From JABDDM01 sp038240295 (GTDB lineage Bacteria; Bacteroidota; Ignavibacteria; Palsa-1295), in the NCBI GenBank assembly GCA_038240295.1, contig JBBSDW010000114.1:1-10497 (forward strand): 10,497 nt of DNA. The letters run 5' to 3'. Shown here piece by piece: positions 1 through 6,261 of the stretch. The notes under the pieces were generated by a model. It searched no databases. It saw nothing but the letters and a program-made list of their open reading frames with translations, and was not told the origin of the DNA. Each line of letters opens with the position of its first letter. Within the stretch, counting starts at the first letter, position 1. The position numbers were made by a program, and so were the translations under genes.

Positions 1-371
1 CCTTCGAGTGAATAATTGGTGAGTGCACGGAGCACTTCTTCGGGATGCTGCTTCGGCAGTAAACTTGCAGAATTCGAAAGCATAATCCGTGCAAGCTCGA
101 TCGTTTCAGGAGAGGCGAGAAACTTCGAGGGCTTCTTCGATTGCAGGATGAATGGTACAGCGCCGAGATGATCGGTGTGCGCATGCGTTACGATGAAGGA
201 ATCGATCGGCCGATCCTCGAGGAGCTTGATAAGCGGAAATGCTTCCCATCCTGTCTTCTCCGGGTGCAGGCCGGCATCGATGAGCAATCCATGCCCATCA
301 ATATTGTAGTAGAAGGAATTCGCGCCAATTTCGCGAGCTCCTCCCAATGCCATGAATCGAACCTGCGACAA
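1..371 (-). CDS. MBL-fold metallo-hydrolase, N-terminal part (runs off the left edge)
   Basis: About 123 residues of the N-terminus are present; the rest lies beyond the left edge. The protein has the metal-binding signature of the metallo-beta-lactamase fold, HAHTDHLG (His63, His65, Asp67, His68 counted from the TTG start), after a first strand reading VRFMALGGAREIG and a LLIDAG strand. The GGAREIGAN opening is typical of the branch containing RNase J and CPSF-like nucleases, so a role in RNA cleavage is possible. The beta-CASP domain that would prove it is off-window. I place the start at TTG 371 because the first beta strand lies upstream of the ATG at 353, and a GGGGA sequence sits about 10 bases before the TTG. 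The frame is closed by a stop further upstream. The gene is divergent from the acetyltransferase. The fold is secure; substrate and exact subfamily are not. Confidence 0.8.
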   Translation of the reverse strand, partial: MSQVRFMALGGAREIGANSFYYNIDGHGLLIDAGLHPEKTGWEAFPLIKLLEDRPIDSFIVTHAHTDHLGAVPFILQSKKPSKFLASPETIELARIMLSNSASLLPKQHPEEVLRALTNYSLE

Positions 372-478
372 CTCGTGTATTCCCCGGAAAGTGATTGAGA
401 GAGAGGGAAACGTCCCTTCTTCGTGTTAGCCTGACCCAACAGAATGCTTTGTTTGAAGAGTTGCAAAAAATGACCGGT

Positions 479-511
479 TCGGTGTCGGGTGACAAGTGTC
501 GGGGGTCAGGA
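479..511. repeat. Degenerate 7-bp tandem repeat (GGTGTCG-like)
   Basis: The sequence divides into sevens: ggtgtcg, ggtgaca, agtgtcg, ggggtca. On the minus strand the units resemble the accggac/gacaccg heptamer that forms the perfect array at 10457-10497, with 4 to 6 of 7 matches per unit. It lies in the gap between the divergent hydrolase and acetyltransferase genes. It argues against a GTG start at 489 for the acetyltransferase, because such an extension would be encoded by repeat DNA. Confidence 0.5.
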
Positions 512-527
512 TTTTTCTTTTGTACTT

Positions 528-1466
528 ATGGCTATGCCGGAAATAACTGTCCGCTCGATCGATCGAGAAGAGATTGACCTCTTTGTATCCATCCCTGACG
601 GGACGCCTAACGACTCGCTCAAGAGTTATATCTTGAACCAATGGGCGATCGGCGAGTCCAAACCTGAGTGGTGTTTTATCGCAAGCCTGGGTGATCGGCA
701 GGTTGCCCGTGTGGCATACTGGACTTTCGAACGCGAGCCTAACGATCTGAAACTCGGTCCCTGGTATCTTGAGTGGACAGATGACTTTGTCGCATTCGGC
801 AAGGCGCTTTTCGAGCAAAGCGCCGCAATGCTAGCTGAGCAAGCAGTCCGGACACTCGAGGCAAGAATTTTCTCACAGCGAACTCCACAATTTGATGAGC
901 GGGAGTTCGTCCTCCGCGCATCGGGATTTACCCTCGAGCAAGAGAAGACACGGTTCGAATTTGATAACGCAGACCTACTCACTATTCAACCCCAGCATCT
1001 CCGTTTCGAATTAGTCACCGATCAGAATCAGGACGAGCTTATCGAAATAGTAACAGACGTGATGGCACATTCGCCGGACCGTGCCGATCAAAAAGCGGTG
1101 ACCCTTTCAGGAGCAGCGAAAGCGGCGCTGAATCGGATCCAAATGCTCAAGGAGATCGACTCTGAGAAGTCGAACTGGTTTTTCGGCTATTCGCCCGAGA
1201 ATGAACTGGTTGGATGTGTTATCGGTCAACGCGTAGGCGCTAATCGCGCTGCGATCAATTATATCGGTGCGCGGAGTGATCAACGCGCTAAAGGCTTCGG
1301 AACAATGTTAGTGAAACACGGGACGGAAATGCTCGCAAACGCCGGATTCAAAATGATCGTCGCCGATACTGACAACATGAATTTGCCGATGATCAATGCG
1401 CTCAAACATTGCGGGTTTATTCCACGCGAGATCCTCAAGGCCTATGTGAAGCAGCTTAACCACTAA
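528..1466 (+). CDS. GNAT family N-acetyltransferase, two-domain
   Basis: A 312-residue protein, about twice the length of a single GNAT domain. The C-terminal half (about residues 160-310) is a recognisable GNAT fold. A strand and loop read VGCVIGQRVGANRAAINYIGA, followed by the acetyl-CoA pyrophosphate loop DQRAKGFGTML (R253, G256, G258 in the R/QxxGxG/A pattern), then a helix and the typical end NMNLPMINALKHCGF. The N-terminal half (VRSIDREEIDLF, then FIASLGDRQVARVAYW) looks like a degenerate second GNAT domain without a visible acetyl-CoA loop. Family knowledge says such proteins move an acetyl group from acetyl-CoA to an amine; the acceptor cannot be read here. An in-frame GTG at 489 would add 13 residues encoded by repeat DNA, so ATG 528 is preferred; ATG 534 is also possible. 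The 3' end overlaps the convergent phosphoesterase gene by 11 bp. Confidence 0.83.
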   Translation: MAMPEITVRSIDREEIDLFVSIPDGTPNDSLKSYILNQWAIGESKPEWCFIASLGDRQVARVAYWTFEREPNDLKLGPWYLEWTDDFVAFGKALFEQSAAMLAEQAVRTLEARIFSQRTPQFDEREFVLRASGFTLEQEKTRFEFDNADLLTIQPQHLRFELVTDQNQDELIEIVTDVMAHSPDRADQKAVTLSGAAKAALNRIQMLKEIDSEKSNWFFGYSPENELVGCVIGQRVGANRAAINYIGARSDQRAKGFGTMLVKHGTEMLANAGFKMIVADTDNMNLPMINALKHCGFIPREILKAYVKQLNH

Positions 1467-2277
1467 GTTCGGGAGCCCATCCGCTTTCGGCATGCTCAAA
1501 GGTCTGTTCGAGGCTGATTTCGAATTTACCCTCGTTGCTGTTCCAGGAGTAGCGCTTTACCCTGATGATCGGTCGATCGAGGACGATCACATTAAACGAG
1601 TTTGGCTCGCCGCGTCCTCTGGTTGAGGTCGCTGTTCCCGCTTCGACGATCAACGCCGAATAGTTGTCGATCTTGTAGCGAGCAGCAGTGCTTCCGAAAA
1701 AACCGAGATGGAGATGCCCCGACAAAAACATATCAATGCCGACCTTTGCCAACTCTCCCATCGCAAGCTCAGAGCGTCCGATGAGTTGCTTCTGATGGAT
1801 GTACCCTTCTGGCAGCTCGAAGGGGTGATGGGTCACAACGCAACGAAACACATGTTCGCCTGCGAGCGCAAATCGGCTCCGGATCTCTTCGACCTGCTTC
1901 ATATTGATCCGCCCATACTTTGATGTGAGCGAACGTGCGGAATTTATTCCGATGATCGCGATCTCCTCATCGGCGTAAAACGGAGCGAGATCGTTGGTGA
2001 TATATTTCTCGAAATTATGGAGTGGCCGTAAAAACCGTTTGATAGGATTGTACATCGGGATGTCGTGATTGCCCGGAACAACGATTTGCGGCAGCGGCAG
2101 CTCTGCTAGGAATTCCTGCGCTTCGAGATATTGGGCAGAGGTTGCACGTTGTGTAAGATCGCCCGAAAGCACGACGACGTCTGGCGCGATCTCGTGCGCT
2201 GCTGCAATCAGCGGCTTGACCGTATCGTAATCAACGCGGCCAAAATGGACGTCCGAAAGATGGAGTAATGTTCTCAA
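1456..2277 (-). CDS. Calcineurin-like metallophosphoesterase
   Basis: A 273-residue protein with every motif of the calcineurin-like phosphoesterase fold in order: SDVH (D9, H11), GDLT (D40), GNHD (N70, H71), THHP (H150) and GHLH (H188, H190). These residues bind two metal ions and hydrolyse phosphoesters. Length and motif spacing resemble the Icc/CpdA class (cyclic-nucleotide or phospholipid phosphoesterases), but the substrate cannot be read. The start is TTG at 2277, directly before RTLLHLSDVH and overlapping the TGA stop of the lipid kinase (TTGA). This suggests translational coupling. The longer open frame reaching 2382 lies inside the kinase gene, and its extra basic residues have no family counterpart. 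Because it follows a lipid kinase and sits close to a PAP2 phosphatase, I infer, without proof, that it acts on a lipid-linked phosphate or phosphodiester. Confidence 0.88.
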   Translation of the reverse strand: MRTLLHLSDVHFGRVDYDTVKPLIAAAHEIAPDVVVLSGDLTQRATSAQYLEAQEFLAELPLPQIVVPGNHDIPMYNPIKRFLRPLHNFEKYITNDLAPFYADEEIAIIGINSARSLTSKYGRINMKQVEEIRSRFALAGEHVFRCVVTHHPFELPEGYIHQKQLIGRSELAMGELAKVGIDMFLSGHLHLGFFGSTAARYKIDNYSALIVEAGTATSTRGRGEPNSFNVIVLDRPIIRVKRYSWNSNEGKFEISLEQTFEHAESGWAPELSG

Positions 2278-3212
2278 GCGATTTTCGTTCGTGGTACGAT
2301 CACGCGAAGTGCGGCCGGAACGCTGCGATAGTGTAGCGGACACTTGATCTTTTGGACCTCGCCGTCGAGCGAGACTTCGCATTCCGTCGTTGTTAATCGA
2401 ATCGTCAGTTCTGGAACGTGCTCGATGTCGAGATCGGCCGCATCGCGGACTCGTCCGATCCGGGCAAGTATCGCATTTAAAAAAAGTCGCAGCCTCGTCG
2501 ATTTTCTTGTCACCAACACTGTCAGCGTCCCTTCTTTCAGGTTTTTTCGCGTACCCATCTCACTTCCCTGCATCACGTACCGATCATTGCCCACGAAAAT
2601 AAGCGGCGTTTCTTTTCGTTCTTTTTTCCGTTCGTGCTCGATGGTGGCTTCGAATGTATCGAATTCCCTGAGAGCATGGAACGATGCCCGAACAAGCGAT
2701 GGCCATTTGCTGCCGCCCTTTCGCTCCTGGGCTTCGCGATCGAGGACGACCATCGGGTAGGCGCCGATACTCGAATTATTGATGAAGTAGGCGCCATTGA
2801 CTTCCCCAATGTCGAGCATTTCGGAGTACTCCTCCGCAATAATCTTTGCAGCCTCAGGAATTTGCTGCGGAATTCCAAGATCTTTGGTGAAGTGGTTCAA
2901 TGTGCCCATTGGCAGCAATCCCAGTGTTAAACTACTTTTCAGGCGAACGATCGCGCCCGCCACGGAGGATATGGTCCCATCACCGCCGCCAGCAACGACC
3001 ATATTGCAGCCCTTTGATTGAATCTTGTTGATGATCGCATCCGAAGTGTTCGTTTCGCTCAATTCTTCGATCTCGGCAGTCATGCCGAGATTCGCAAATG
3101 CCTCGATCACTTCCTGCGACCGATCATTCTTTTTGTCACCACCACTCGATTCATTCAGGATGATGCTGATTTTGCGAGCGTTTTTCGTACTTTCTGATTG
3201 TGATTCTTTCAT
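2274..3212 (-). CDS. Diacylglycerol kinase family lipid kinase (YegS/DgkB-like)
   Basis: A 312-residue protein of the usual length for soluble bacterial lipid kinases. The catalytic domain is clear: a strand ISIILNESSGG, the nucleotide-binding GGGDGT motif (residues 75-80), PMGTLNHFTKDLGIP (about 101-115) matching the family's P-x-GT-x-N-x-F-x-x-DL signature, and DIGEVNG..YFINNSSIG (134-150). A C-terminal beta-rich domain ends with a CEVSLDGE segment, also typical. Family members phosphorylate diacylglycerol or related lipids with ATP at the inner membrane face. Lipid choice is not readable; phosphatidylglycerol, ceramide and sphingoid kinases share this fold. It is the first gene of a two-gene unit, and its TGA overlaps the TTG start of the phosphoesterase. 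The promoter must lie in the 93 bp shared with the divergent PAP2 gene. There is no clear Shine-Dalgarno sequence, which is common in Bacteroidota. Confidence 0.9.
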   Translation of the reverse strand: MKESQSESTKNARKISIILNESSGGDKKNDRSQEVIEAFANLGMTAEIEELSETNTSDAIINKIQSKGCNMVVAGGGDGTISSVAGAIVRLKSSLTLGLLPMGTLNHFTKDLGIPQQIPEAAKIIAEEYSEMLDIGEVNGAYFINNSSIGAYPMVVLDREAQERKGGSKWPSLVRASFHALREFDTFEATIEHERKKERKETPLIFVGNDRYVMQGSEMGTRKNLKEGTLTVLVTRKSTRLRLFLNAILARIGRVRDAADLDIEHVPELTIRLTTTECEVSLDGEVQKIKCPLHYRSVPAALRVIVPRTKIA

Positions 3213-3305
3213 TGCGTGCGAGGGTTTCTGTTCAACAACCGCGCCGGAATTGGCAAAAACAGAGATGCTCGCACGACTATTGCTATCTCAATTCAAAAAA
3301 TTCAG

Positions 3306-4052
3306 ATGGCTGATCCCGAACTCCAGAAAACACCTACCAAAAAGCGGAATAAGATACTTCAAGTCATGAGCGGCTACTATGCGATCGCGCTGGTAGTCGG
3401 CGGCGGAGCAATCTTTATTTTCGCCTGGCTTGCAGAAGAAGTGATGGATAGTGACTTCACGAAATTGAGCACGCAAATTTTGCTCGCGATCCACTCACAT
3501 ACGTCACCGGTACACACTCAGATAGCCTTTTTTTTTACGAACATAGGGTCAGTGGCAGGAGTGGTTGTGTGCTCGGCCGTCTTTATCTTCTATCTTTGGC
3601 GTTCAAAAAAACCTATTCTTATTTACACCTATTGCGTCACGCTGGCAGGCTCCGCATTTTTTGTATTCGTACTCAAATTAGCGTTTCATCAGATCCGTCC
3701 GCATGTTTTTGTGCCGCTGGTCGCGGAGACGAATTTCAGCTTTCCAAGCGGACACGCATTGATGTCGTTCACGTTTTGGGGATTTCTCGGCTGGTATCTT
3801 GTCTCGCTCAACCATAGACAGCTTTGGCGGTGGCTCCTCGCGGTCGTTTTTCTTGGCATTGCCGGATCCGTTGCGCTTAGCAGACTTTATTTAGGCGTGC
3901 ACTGGCCGACCGATGTACTTGCAGGAGCGCTGATTGCGACCTTCTGGATCTCGGTCTGCACCGCCGGATATGAATGGACGAAACGCCGCACGAACTCCTC
4001 TAAGCCAACTCTAACAAAAGGCGATACCCCCGCAACTCCTAAACCAGCCTAA
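3306..4052 (+). CDS. PAP2 family membrane phosphatase
   Basis: A 248-residue membrane protein with about five or six hydrophobic segments and the complete three-part phosphatase signature: KLAFHQIRP (K124, R131, the KX6RP motif), FPSGH (147-150) and SRLYLGVHWPTD (S192, R193, H199, D203). This is the class-A PAP2 fold of PgpB, LpxE and undecaprenyl-pyrophosphate phosphatases. The two His residues drive dephosphorylation of lipid phosphates on the outer face of the inner membrane. A positively charged N-terminus (TKKRNK) precedes the first membrane segment, and a hydrophilic Thr/Pro-rich tail follows the last. ATG 3306 is chosen because the open frame upstream to 3216 adds 30 residues without family character and would use up the kinase promoter region. 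It is divergent from the lipid kinase. A cassette role in phosphatidic acid or C55-PP turnover is inferred from those neighbours. Confidence 0.88.
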   Translation: MADPELQKTPTKKRNKILQVMSGYYAIALVVGGGAIFIFAWLAEEVMDSDFTKLSTQILLAIHSHTSPVHTQIAFFFTNIGSVAGVVVCSAVFIFYLWRSKKPILIYTYCVTLAGSAFFVFVLKLAFHQIRPHVFVPLVAETNFSFPSGHALMSFTFWGFLGWYLVSLNHRQLWRWLLAVVFLGIAGSVALSRLYLGVHWPTDVLAGALIATFWISVCTAGYEWTKRRTNSSKPTLTKGDTPATPKPA

Positions 4053-4059
4053 GTTAATG

Positions 4060-4083
4060 CCTGAAGGCAAAAAGAGCTTCAGG
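4060..4083 (+). terminator. Weak hairpin after the PAP2 gene
   Basis: CCTGAAG (4060-4066) pairs with CTTCAGG (4077-4083), a perfect 7-bp stem with a 10-base loop, starting 8 bases past the PAP2 stop codon. There is no following T-run, so it could be a processing or weak termination hairpin rather than a classic intrinsic terminator. Confidence 0.3.
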
Positions 4084-4111
4084 AGGCTGCCACACCCATG
4101 CACCCATCCCC

Positions 4112-4139
4112 AACTAAGAACTAAGCACTAAGAACTAAG
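4112..4139. repeat. 7-bp tandem repeat, (AACTAAG)4
   Basis: Four consecutive heptamers: aactaag, aactaag, cactaag, aactaag; only one base departs from a perfect array. It is intergenic, between the PAP2 gene and the small acidic protein gene. It has the same period as, but a different sequence from, the repeats at 8341-8368 and 10457-10497. Confidence 0.8.
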
Positions 4140-4172
4140 AACCCGCCCCCAAGACGGCACACTAATTGTCCC

Positions 4173-4191
4173 GACTATCTGCAAGACAGTC
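4173..4191. promoter_or_regulatory. Imperfect 19-bp palindrome upstream of the acidic protein gene
   Basis: The half-sites gactatct and agacagtc flank a gca centre and are reverse complements apart from one base. The dyad is centred about 30 bases upstream of the ATG at 4211, where an operator for a dimeric regulator could sit. No regulator family can be named, and a chance dyad of this size is quite possible. Confidence 0.2.
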
Positions 4192-4210
4192 TCTGAACAC
4201 GAAAAACAGA

Positions 4211-4564
4211 ATGAAAAAGAGCGAAAATCCATCGACAAGGGGCAATTCACAGGAAGACGAACCAAATCAAGCGAGAAAATTAGCACAGCGGGGCGCTGAT
4301 GTAACCATGGTTGAAATACCCGGCGAGGATGGACCCGAAATGGAGGAACGCGATCTTTTGGCAGAAGAAAGCATTGGCCGCGAGGCAGCGCATACCGATT
4401 CTGAGCCTGTAACCGCCGATGATCGCAGCAGAGTCTTCGGTCACGGATTTGGCAGCGGCACCGACGGCGGACTGGAAGCCGAACACAAGGCAGAAACCGG
4501 TCATGGCTCCGGAATTCGCCGCGAAGCTGAAGAAGGCAATGGCCCCGTTAGCACTGGCCTATAA
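4211..4564 (+). CDS. Small acidic, probably disordered hypothetical protein
   Basis: A 117-residue open frame that I do not recognise. It is almost devoid of hydrophobic stretches and very rich in Glu, Asp, Gly, Ser and Arg. It begins with a basic/polar segment (MKKSENPSTRGNSQEDEPNQ), has one short patch that could form strand or helix (GADVTMVEIPGEDGP, about residues 28-42), then an acidic helix-like stretch (EMEERDLLAEESIGRE). It ends in a Gly/His-rich tail (GHGFGSGTDGG, ETGHGSG). No signal peptide or membrane segment is seen. ATG 4211 is preferred over an in-frame TTG at 4166, which would run through the palindromic upstream region. It precedes the lmo0937-type peptide gene by 84 bp on the same strand, so a shared transcript up to the terminator at 4817 is plausible. 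A stress-related role would be guesswork; whether it is coding at all is only moderately certain. Confidence 0.5.
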   Translation: MKKSENPSTRGNSQEDEPNQARKLAQRGADVTMVEIPGEDGPEMEERDLLAEESIGREAAHTDSEPVTADDRSRVFGHGFGSGTDGGLEAEHKAETGHGSGIRREAEEGNGPVSTGL

Positions 4565-4591
4565 TTTGTCACTCAGAAGTTCATATCACAA

Positions 4592-4614
4592 TCCTCCTCT
4601 TGAATTCAGGAGGA
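4592..4614 (+). promoter_or_regulatory. Hairpin pairing an AGGAGGA with a TCCTCCT
   Basis: TCCTCCT (4592-4598) and AGGAGGA (4608-4614) form a perfect 7-bp stem around a 9-base loop, 35-57 bases upstream of the membrane peptide start. The right arm is a consensus Shine-Dalgarno sequence but has no ATG, GTG or TTG at a usable distance. The peptide has its own AAGAGGT at 4636-4642. It may be an RNA hairpin acting on the downstream gene or protecting an RNA end; function unknown. Confidence 0.35.
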
Positions 4615-4648
4615 CTTTCATCTTAACTGAGCAATAAGAGGTACTACT

Positions 4649-4798
4649 ATGCTTTGGACTATCGTTGTAATTTTAGTAATCATATGGGCGGTCAGCTTGC
4701 TGGCATTTCCTGCCATCGGCTCAATCATCTACATCCTTCTGGTGATCGCGATCATCCTGGTACTTATCCGCGTTATCCAGGGTCGAAGGGTCTTATAG
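4649..4798 (+). CDS. lmo0937 family small membrane protein
   Basis: A 49-residue peptide: MLWTIVVILVIIWAVSLLAF, a short turn PAIGS, a second hydrophobic helix IIYILLVIAIILVLIRVI, and a basic tail QGRR. The pattern of an MLWTI start, two hydrophobic helices joined by a Gly/Pro turn, and a cationic end matches the short lmo0937-type membrane proteins common in Bacteroidota, Firmicutes and Proteobacteria. Their function is not established. An AAGAGGT Shine-Dalgarno at 4636-4642, six bases from the ATG, makes this one of the best ribosome sites in the window. The gene is followed within 20 bp by a strong intrinsic terminator. It may share a transcript with the acidic protein gene upstream. The small size and clear start and stop signals make it a confident coding call. 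Confidence 0.85.
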   Translation: MLWTIVVILVIIWAVSLLAFPAIGSIIYILLVIAIILVLIRVIQGRRVL

Positions 4799-4816
4799 TT
4801 GAGGATACTTAAAGGA

Positions 4817-4844
4817 AAAGAGCGGCGATTGCCGCTCTTTTTTT
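4817..4844 (+). terminator. Rho-independent terminator after the small membrane protein gene
   Basis: AAAGAGCGGC (4817-4826) pairs perfectly with GCCGCTCTTT (4831-4840) around a GATT loop, a 10-bp stem running into a T-run to 4844. The opposite strand also has a T-rich tract (TCTTTTCCTTT), so it may serve the convergent gene ending at 4880 as well. Confidence 0.92.
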
Positions 4845-4879
4845 AATCCGTTTAGGCAACTACACTACCCTAACCGCAT

Positions 4880-5185
4880 TCAAGCCTTCACAAACGAGCG
4901 CATGCGGTCGAAGGAATTCTCCTGGCTTGCGGCATAGGCACGCGTGACCGTCTCTGGGTCTACGCGATGGTATGTGCAATCGGGATCAAGTGACATCAGG
5001 ACGGCGCCCATAGCAAGCGTCTCGAGGTGCTCATCTTCCGTCCCACGCTCGAACCCGCGCGGATTGACAGCCAATACCTTATGTGGAATCAGCACATTAT
5101 GCGAATGTGAATTCGCATCGACTACAGTAAAAACATACGCATCTTTCATGATGCCCTTCTGAACGATTCTGGCGCTGCGTTCCAT
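4880..5185 (-). CDS. Hypothetical protein, 101 residues
   Basis: I do not recognise this protein. It is soluble, mildly acidic, and has no signal peptide or membrane segment. It reads as a small alpha/beta protein: strands around AYVFTVVDANS and NVLIPHKVLAVN, a charged turn PRGFERGTEDEH, a helix-like LETLAMGAVLMSL, and a C-terminal helix FDRMRSFVKA. ATG 5185 is supported by GAGG seven bases upstream; a second in-frame Met (residue 13, before KDAYVF) could be used but lacks a comparable ribosome site. It stands alone on the minus strand, with the terminator at 4817-4844 downstream and a 174-bp gap to the exported hydrolase gene upstream. That gap probably holds its own promoter, though no convincing -33/-7 pair is visible. 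Two His residues and one Cys (DCTYH) are too few to argue metal binding. Function unknown. Confidence 0.6.
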   Translation of the reverse strand: MERSARIVQKGIMKDAYVFTVVDANSHSHNVLIPHKVLAVNPRGFERGTEDEHLETLAMGAVLMSLDPDCTYHRVDPETVTRAYAASQENSFDRMRSFVKA

Positions 5186-5359
5186 GAGTGATCCTCAAAG
5201 TAAAACGAATGATTTGAATGGATTATCGACATACAGAGCTTCTCATTAGGAGTGAGTCACTTTGCGACACTAAGATACAAAAGAAATTGCCCGATTCCTA
5301 ATCGCGGATCATAAATTCGAGCTGATGAGAAAAAATCTCGAGGTTCTGAAGCGCAGAGC

Positions 5360-6220
5360 TCATAGATGCGCTTTAAGGAATCTTAGCGCCTGCTGATCGG
5401 CATCCTCCTTGGCAGCTGCGTTATAGACAGGATTGCTCGGATTTGCAAACGCATGGTCGGCGTCGTATTCTTTGACCTCAACGGATTTCCCCATACGGGC
5501 GGCTGCACCCGCGAACGCCTGCACTTTCGCGGGCGTGATCCACTTATCTTTATTTGCAAAAAGTCCGAGCACGGACGCTTTCAGTTTGGCAAGATTCGCG
5601 GCTGTCGTGTCCGGCAGGCCGTAATACATGACGCAGGCTTCGCATCTTACACCAGCCAGAAAAGCAGCTTGTAGCGAATAGCCGCCGCCAAAGCACCAGC
5701 CGAGTGTACCGATCGTTTTGCCTGCGGCAACCTGATCGATCGCGCCCTGGATGATCGCAAGCATTCGTTCGGGCTTTGCACTTGAAGAGATCTTTGAAGC
5801 TTCAGCCAAAGTCGTCGCAACCTGACCGTCGAACAGATCGACCGCCATGACATCGACATTCTCCAACTCCTTTTGCAGGGCCTCGGCCTCCTGTTTGATA
5901 TAGTCATTGAGGCCCCACCATTCATGAAAAACGAGCAGCACTTTTTTTGCAGGATGTGGGGCCTTTACGTAGTATACGCTTGCGTTGGCGCTGCTCGTCT
6001 TGAAGGTTATCATCGTACCCGTACTCGGTACAAAATTGAACGGCACAGGTGCCGCGTGCGCCGCAATGAACGATGCATCGGTGTAAAGAGACATATCGCT
6101 GGGATTACGGACGCAGCAACTGGTTTGTTGTGCTTCTGTGCTCGTGAACGATAAGAGGGTGATCAGAAAAAGTGCTAGCCCGAGCAGTTTGGGATTCCGG
6201 TTTTGTTGAGAATCAGTCAC
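5360..6220 (-). CDS. Exported dienelactone hydrolase family protein
   Basis: A 286-residue alpha/beta hydrolase. Residues 1-30 form a signal peptide (basic start, hydrophobic LLGLALFLITLLSF, cleavage probably after STEA), so the enzyme is exported to the periplasm or envelope. The family's Cys-Asp-His triad is visible: C176 in GWCFGGG, D225 in NKDKW and H256 in DADHAF. So is the conserved FHEWWGL segment (E100). Classic dienelactone hydrolases open muconate lactones in the cytoplasm; exported relatives like this one are of unknown substrate, and a general esterase or lactonase role is the safer reading. The GTG start at 6220 is preceded by GGAGG at good spacing. It follows the T9SS-sorted protein gene by 41 bp on the same strand, so the two are probably co-transcribed. 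A hairpin (AAGCGCA/TGCGCTT, 5349-5373) spans the stop codon but lacks an adjacent T-run. Confidence 0.88.
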   Translation of the reverse strand: MTDSQQNRNPKLLGLALFLITLLSFTSTEAQQTSCCVRNPSDMSLYTDASFIAAHAAPVPFNFVPSTGTMITFKTSSANASVYYVKAPHPAKKVLLVFHEWWGLNDYIKQEAEALQKELENVDVMAVDLFDGQVATTLAEASKISSSAKPERMLAIIQGAIDQVAAGKTIGTLGWCFGGGYSLQAAFLAGVRCEACVMYYGLPDTTAANLAKLKASVLGLFANKDKWITPAKVQAFAGAAARMGKSVEVKEYDADHAFANPSNPVYNAAAKEDADQQALRFLKAHL

Positions 6221-6261
6221 GTCCCGCTCCTCCGCAAAAAAGATAAAAAGTTGAATTGACT

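Noticed and set aside
489..527. GTG start at 489 extending the acetyltransferase by 13 residues
   Set aside because: The extension is encoded by degenerate heptamer repeat DNA, lacks a ribosome site and adds nothing resembling the GNAT fold.
426..818. 130-residue minus-strand open frame opposite the acetyltransferase
   Set aside because: It overlaps both the acetyltransferase gene and the repeat-bearing gap, and has no recognisable domain.
2278..2382. N-terminal extension of the metallophosphoesterase
   Set aside because: It lies entirely inside the lipid kinase gene in another frame; the fold begins at RTLLHLSDVH directly after the TTG at 2277.
2344..2760. 138-residue plus-strand open frame, Ser/Arg-rich
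   Set aside because: It is antisense to the lipid kinase, and its Ser/Arg-rich composition is a frame artefact.
3216..3305. N-terminal extension of the PAP2 phosphatase from a GTG
   Set aside because: It would occupy the whole divergent promoter region and its 30 residues have no family character.
5349..5373. Intrinsic terminator for the dienelactone hydrolase gene
   Set aside because: The 7-bp stem (AAGCGCA/TGCGCTT) spans the stop codon and the nearest T-run is about 17 bases further on, so it is too weak to call.
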